From: Lachnoclostridium sp. UBA903 | Lineage (GTDB): Bacteria > Bacillota > Clostridia > Lachnospirales > Lachnospiraceae | DNA length: 40,382 nt | Direction: 5' to 3' | Assembly (NCBI GenBank): GCA_002294045.1 | Contig: DBEP01000048.1 | Location: forward strand, 1-40,382 | In this document: one piece after another, positions 39,666 through 40,382 of the stretch | Layout of the letters: each line of letters starts with the position of its first letter | Numbering within the stretch: the stretch's first letter is position 1 | The notes under the pieces: model-generated | The model's input: the letters and a program-made list of their open reading frames with translations, nothing else | Told to the model about the DNA's origin: nothing | The model's database searches: none | Made by a program: the position numbers and the translations under genes

Positions 39666-40382
39666 ATGGAAAATAAATTTTTAAAAGGTGTTTATCCGGT
39701 TATGCTGACACCTTTTACCGCAGATAATCAGGTGGATTATGAAGCTTTGGGAAAATTAACCGAGTGGTATATTGACGCAGGGGTAACCGGGCTGTTTGCC
39801 GCCTGCCAGTCCAGTGAAATGTTCTTTCTGTCTTTAGAAGAAAGGATTCATATCACCAGGTACATTGTGGAAAAGGCGGGAGGCAGAGTGGCGGTCATAT
39901 CTTCCGGACATATTTCGGGTACCATAGAAGAACAGGCCCATGAGTTAAATGAGATAGCAAAAACCGGGGCGGACGCCGTCATTTTAATTACCAACCGCCT
40001 TGCCGGAGAAAAGGAGGGGGACCATATCTGGATGAAAAACCTGGAGCTGCTGCTTAAGGACCTGCCGCCGGACCTGCCTCTTGGCTTCTATGAATGCCCT
40101 TATCCTTATAAAAGGCTTCTGTCCCCGGAAATTCTGAAACGGTGTGGGGAAACGGGCCGGTTTTATTTCCTGAAAGATACCAGCTGCGACCTGGAGAATA
40201 TAAAGTCAAAGCTGGAAGCAGTCAAGGGAAGTAATATGCGCATTTTTAATGCCAATACTTCTACTCTGCTTCAGTCTTTACAGGAAGGTGCGGCCGGTTT
40301 CAGCGGTGTTATGGCTAATTTCCATCCCGAATTGTATGTATGGCTTACCGAAAACTTTGAGCGTCCGCCCCGGTTTTTGCTA
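39666..40382 (+). CDS. DHDPS/NanA-family aldolase or lyase (3' end outside the window)
   Basis: 239 codons are seen; the family's usual length is about 295-310, so the C-terminus is missing only because the window ends. It is a (beta/alpha)8 class I aldolase: KGVYPVMLTPFTADNQVDYE, LTEWYIDAGVTGLFAACQSS, then GFYECPYPYKR with the tyrosine of the YxxP motif, and YFLKDTSCDLENIK with the Schiff-base Lys170. The usual G-T/S-T/S-G-E motif is replaced by ACQSSEMFFL, so its keto-acid substrate probably differs from that of DapA. With the GH106-like enzyme upstream, a 2-keto-3-deoxy sugar acid is a reasonable but unproven guess. GGAGG lies 8 bases before the ATG. Confidence 0.87.
   Translation, partial: MENKFLKGVYPVMLTPFTADNQVDYEALGKLTEWYIDAGVTGLFAACQSSEMFFLSLEERIHITRYIVEKAGGRVAVISSGHISGTIEEQAHELNEIAKTGADAVILITNRLAGEKEGDHIWMKNLELLLKDLPPDLPLGFYECPYPYKRLLSPEILKRCGETGRFYFLKDTSCDLENIKSKLEAVKGSNMRIFNANTSTLLQSLQEGAAGFSGVMANFHPELYVWLTENFERPPRFLL

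Overview
The window looks like a chromosomal segment of a low-to-mid GC, anaerobic, gut-type Firmicute, most likely a Lachnospiraceae / Clostridium cluster XIVa organism. This is inferred from strong AGGAGG-type ribosome binding sites, a YesM/YesN two-component system beside a sugar ABC transporter, a Fra/Frl-type Amadori-product locus, a peroxiredoxin plus TrxB-like reductase pair, and dispersed palindromic repeats. No rRNA, phage, plasmid origin or CRISPR array is visible. Two tRNA-Leu genes are present.

Layout. (1) 95-3412: a large fusion of an endonuclease-Q-like PHP domain and a UvrD-type helicase. (2) 3544-10823, minus strand: a run of short, mostly single-function enzymes (alpha/beta hydrolase, AadA-like nucleotidyltransferase, PhzF, three intact GNATs, Nudix, VOC protein) mixed with relics (a GNAT remnant, a DsbA-family remnant). 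It ends at a membrane-anchored XRE regulator whose 5' end looks frameshifted. (3) 11124-16547: tRNA-Leu(CAG), a GntR/UTRA regulator and a divergent operon resembling the fructose-asparagine (fra) locus: SIS deglycase, PfkB kinase, Dcu-family transporter and a small cupin. The relic of a second PfkB kinase, split by a 63-bp palindromic element, lies between kinase and transporter. (4) 16803-21211: NERD-HRDC protein, tRNA-Leu(AAG), an IS3-family end fragment, a frameshifted GNAT, a SnoaL-like protein, and a TetR/hydrolase divergent pair. (5) 21796-25545: a polar amino-acid ABC transporter operon (lipoprotein, permease, ATPase) with a CapA-type metallophosphoesterase-like gene inside it. (6) 25878-29109: AhpC, a TrxB-like reductase with a C-terminal thioredoxin-fold module, and endonuclease III. 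(7) 29485-40382: a carbohydrate-use module with sugar ABC transporter (SBP and two permeases), YesM/YesN-type sensor and regulator, a GH106-like glycoside hydrolase, and a DHDPS/NanA-family aldolase cut by the window end.

The most unusual observation is a pair of similar leader sequences, at 21670-21789 and 32744-32863. They sit a fixed short distance before the start codons of two unrelated genes (an ABC lipoprotein and a histidine kinase). Both can fold into an interlocked stem A / stem B / A' / B' pseudoknot with compensatory differences, and both end in ATACAATGGGT. I do not recognise the class; it may be an undescribed cis-regulatory RNA. A second non-coding theme is a palindromic MITE-like family (14476-14538, 39449-39611 and a diverged relative at 28198-28310).

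Start codons were chosen from ribosome binding sites and gene overlaps. All functional calls come from reading motifs by eye; no database search was possible.
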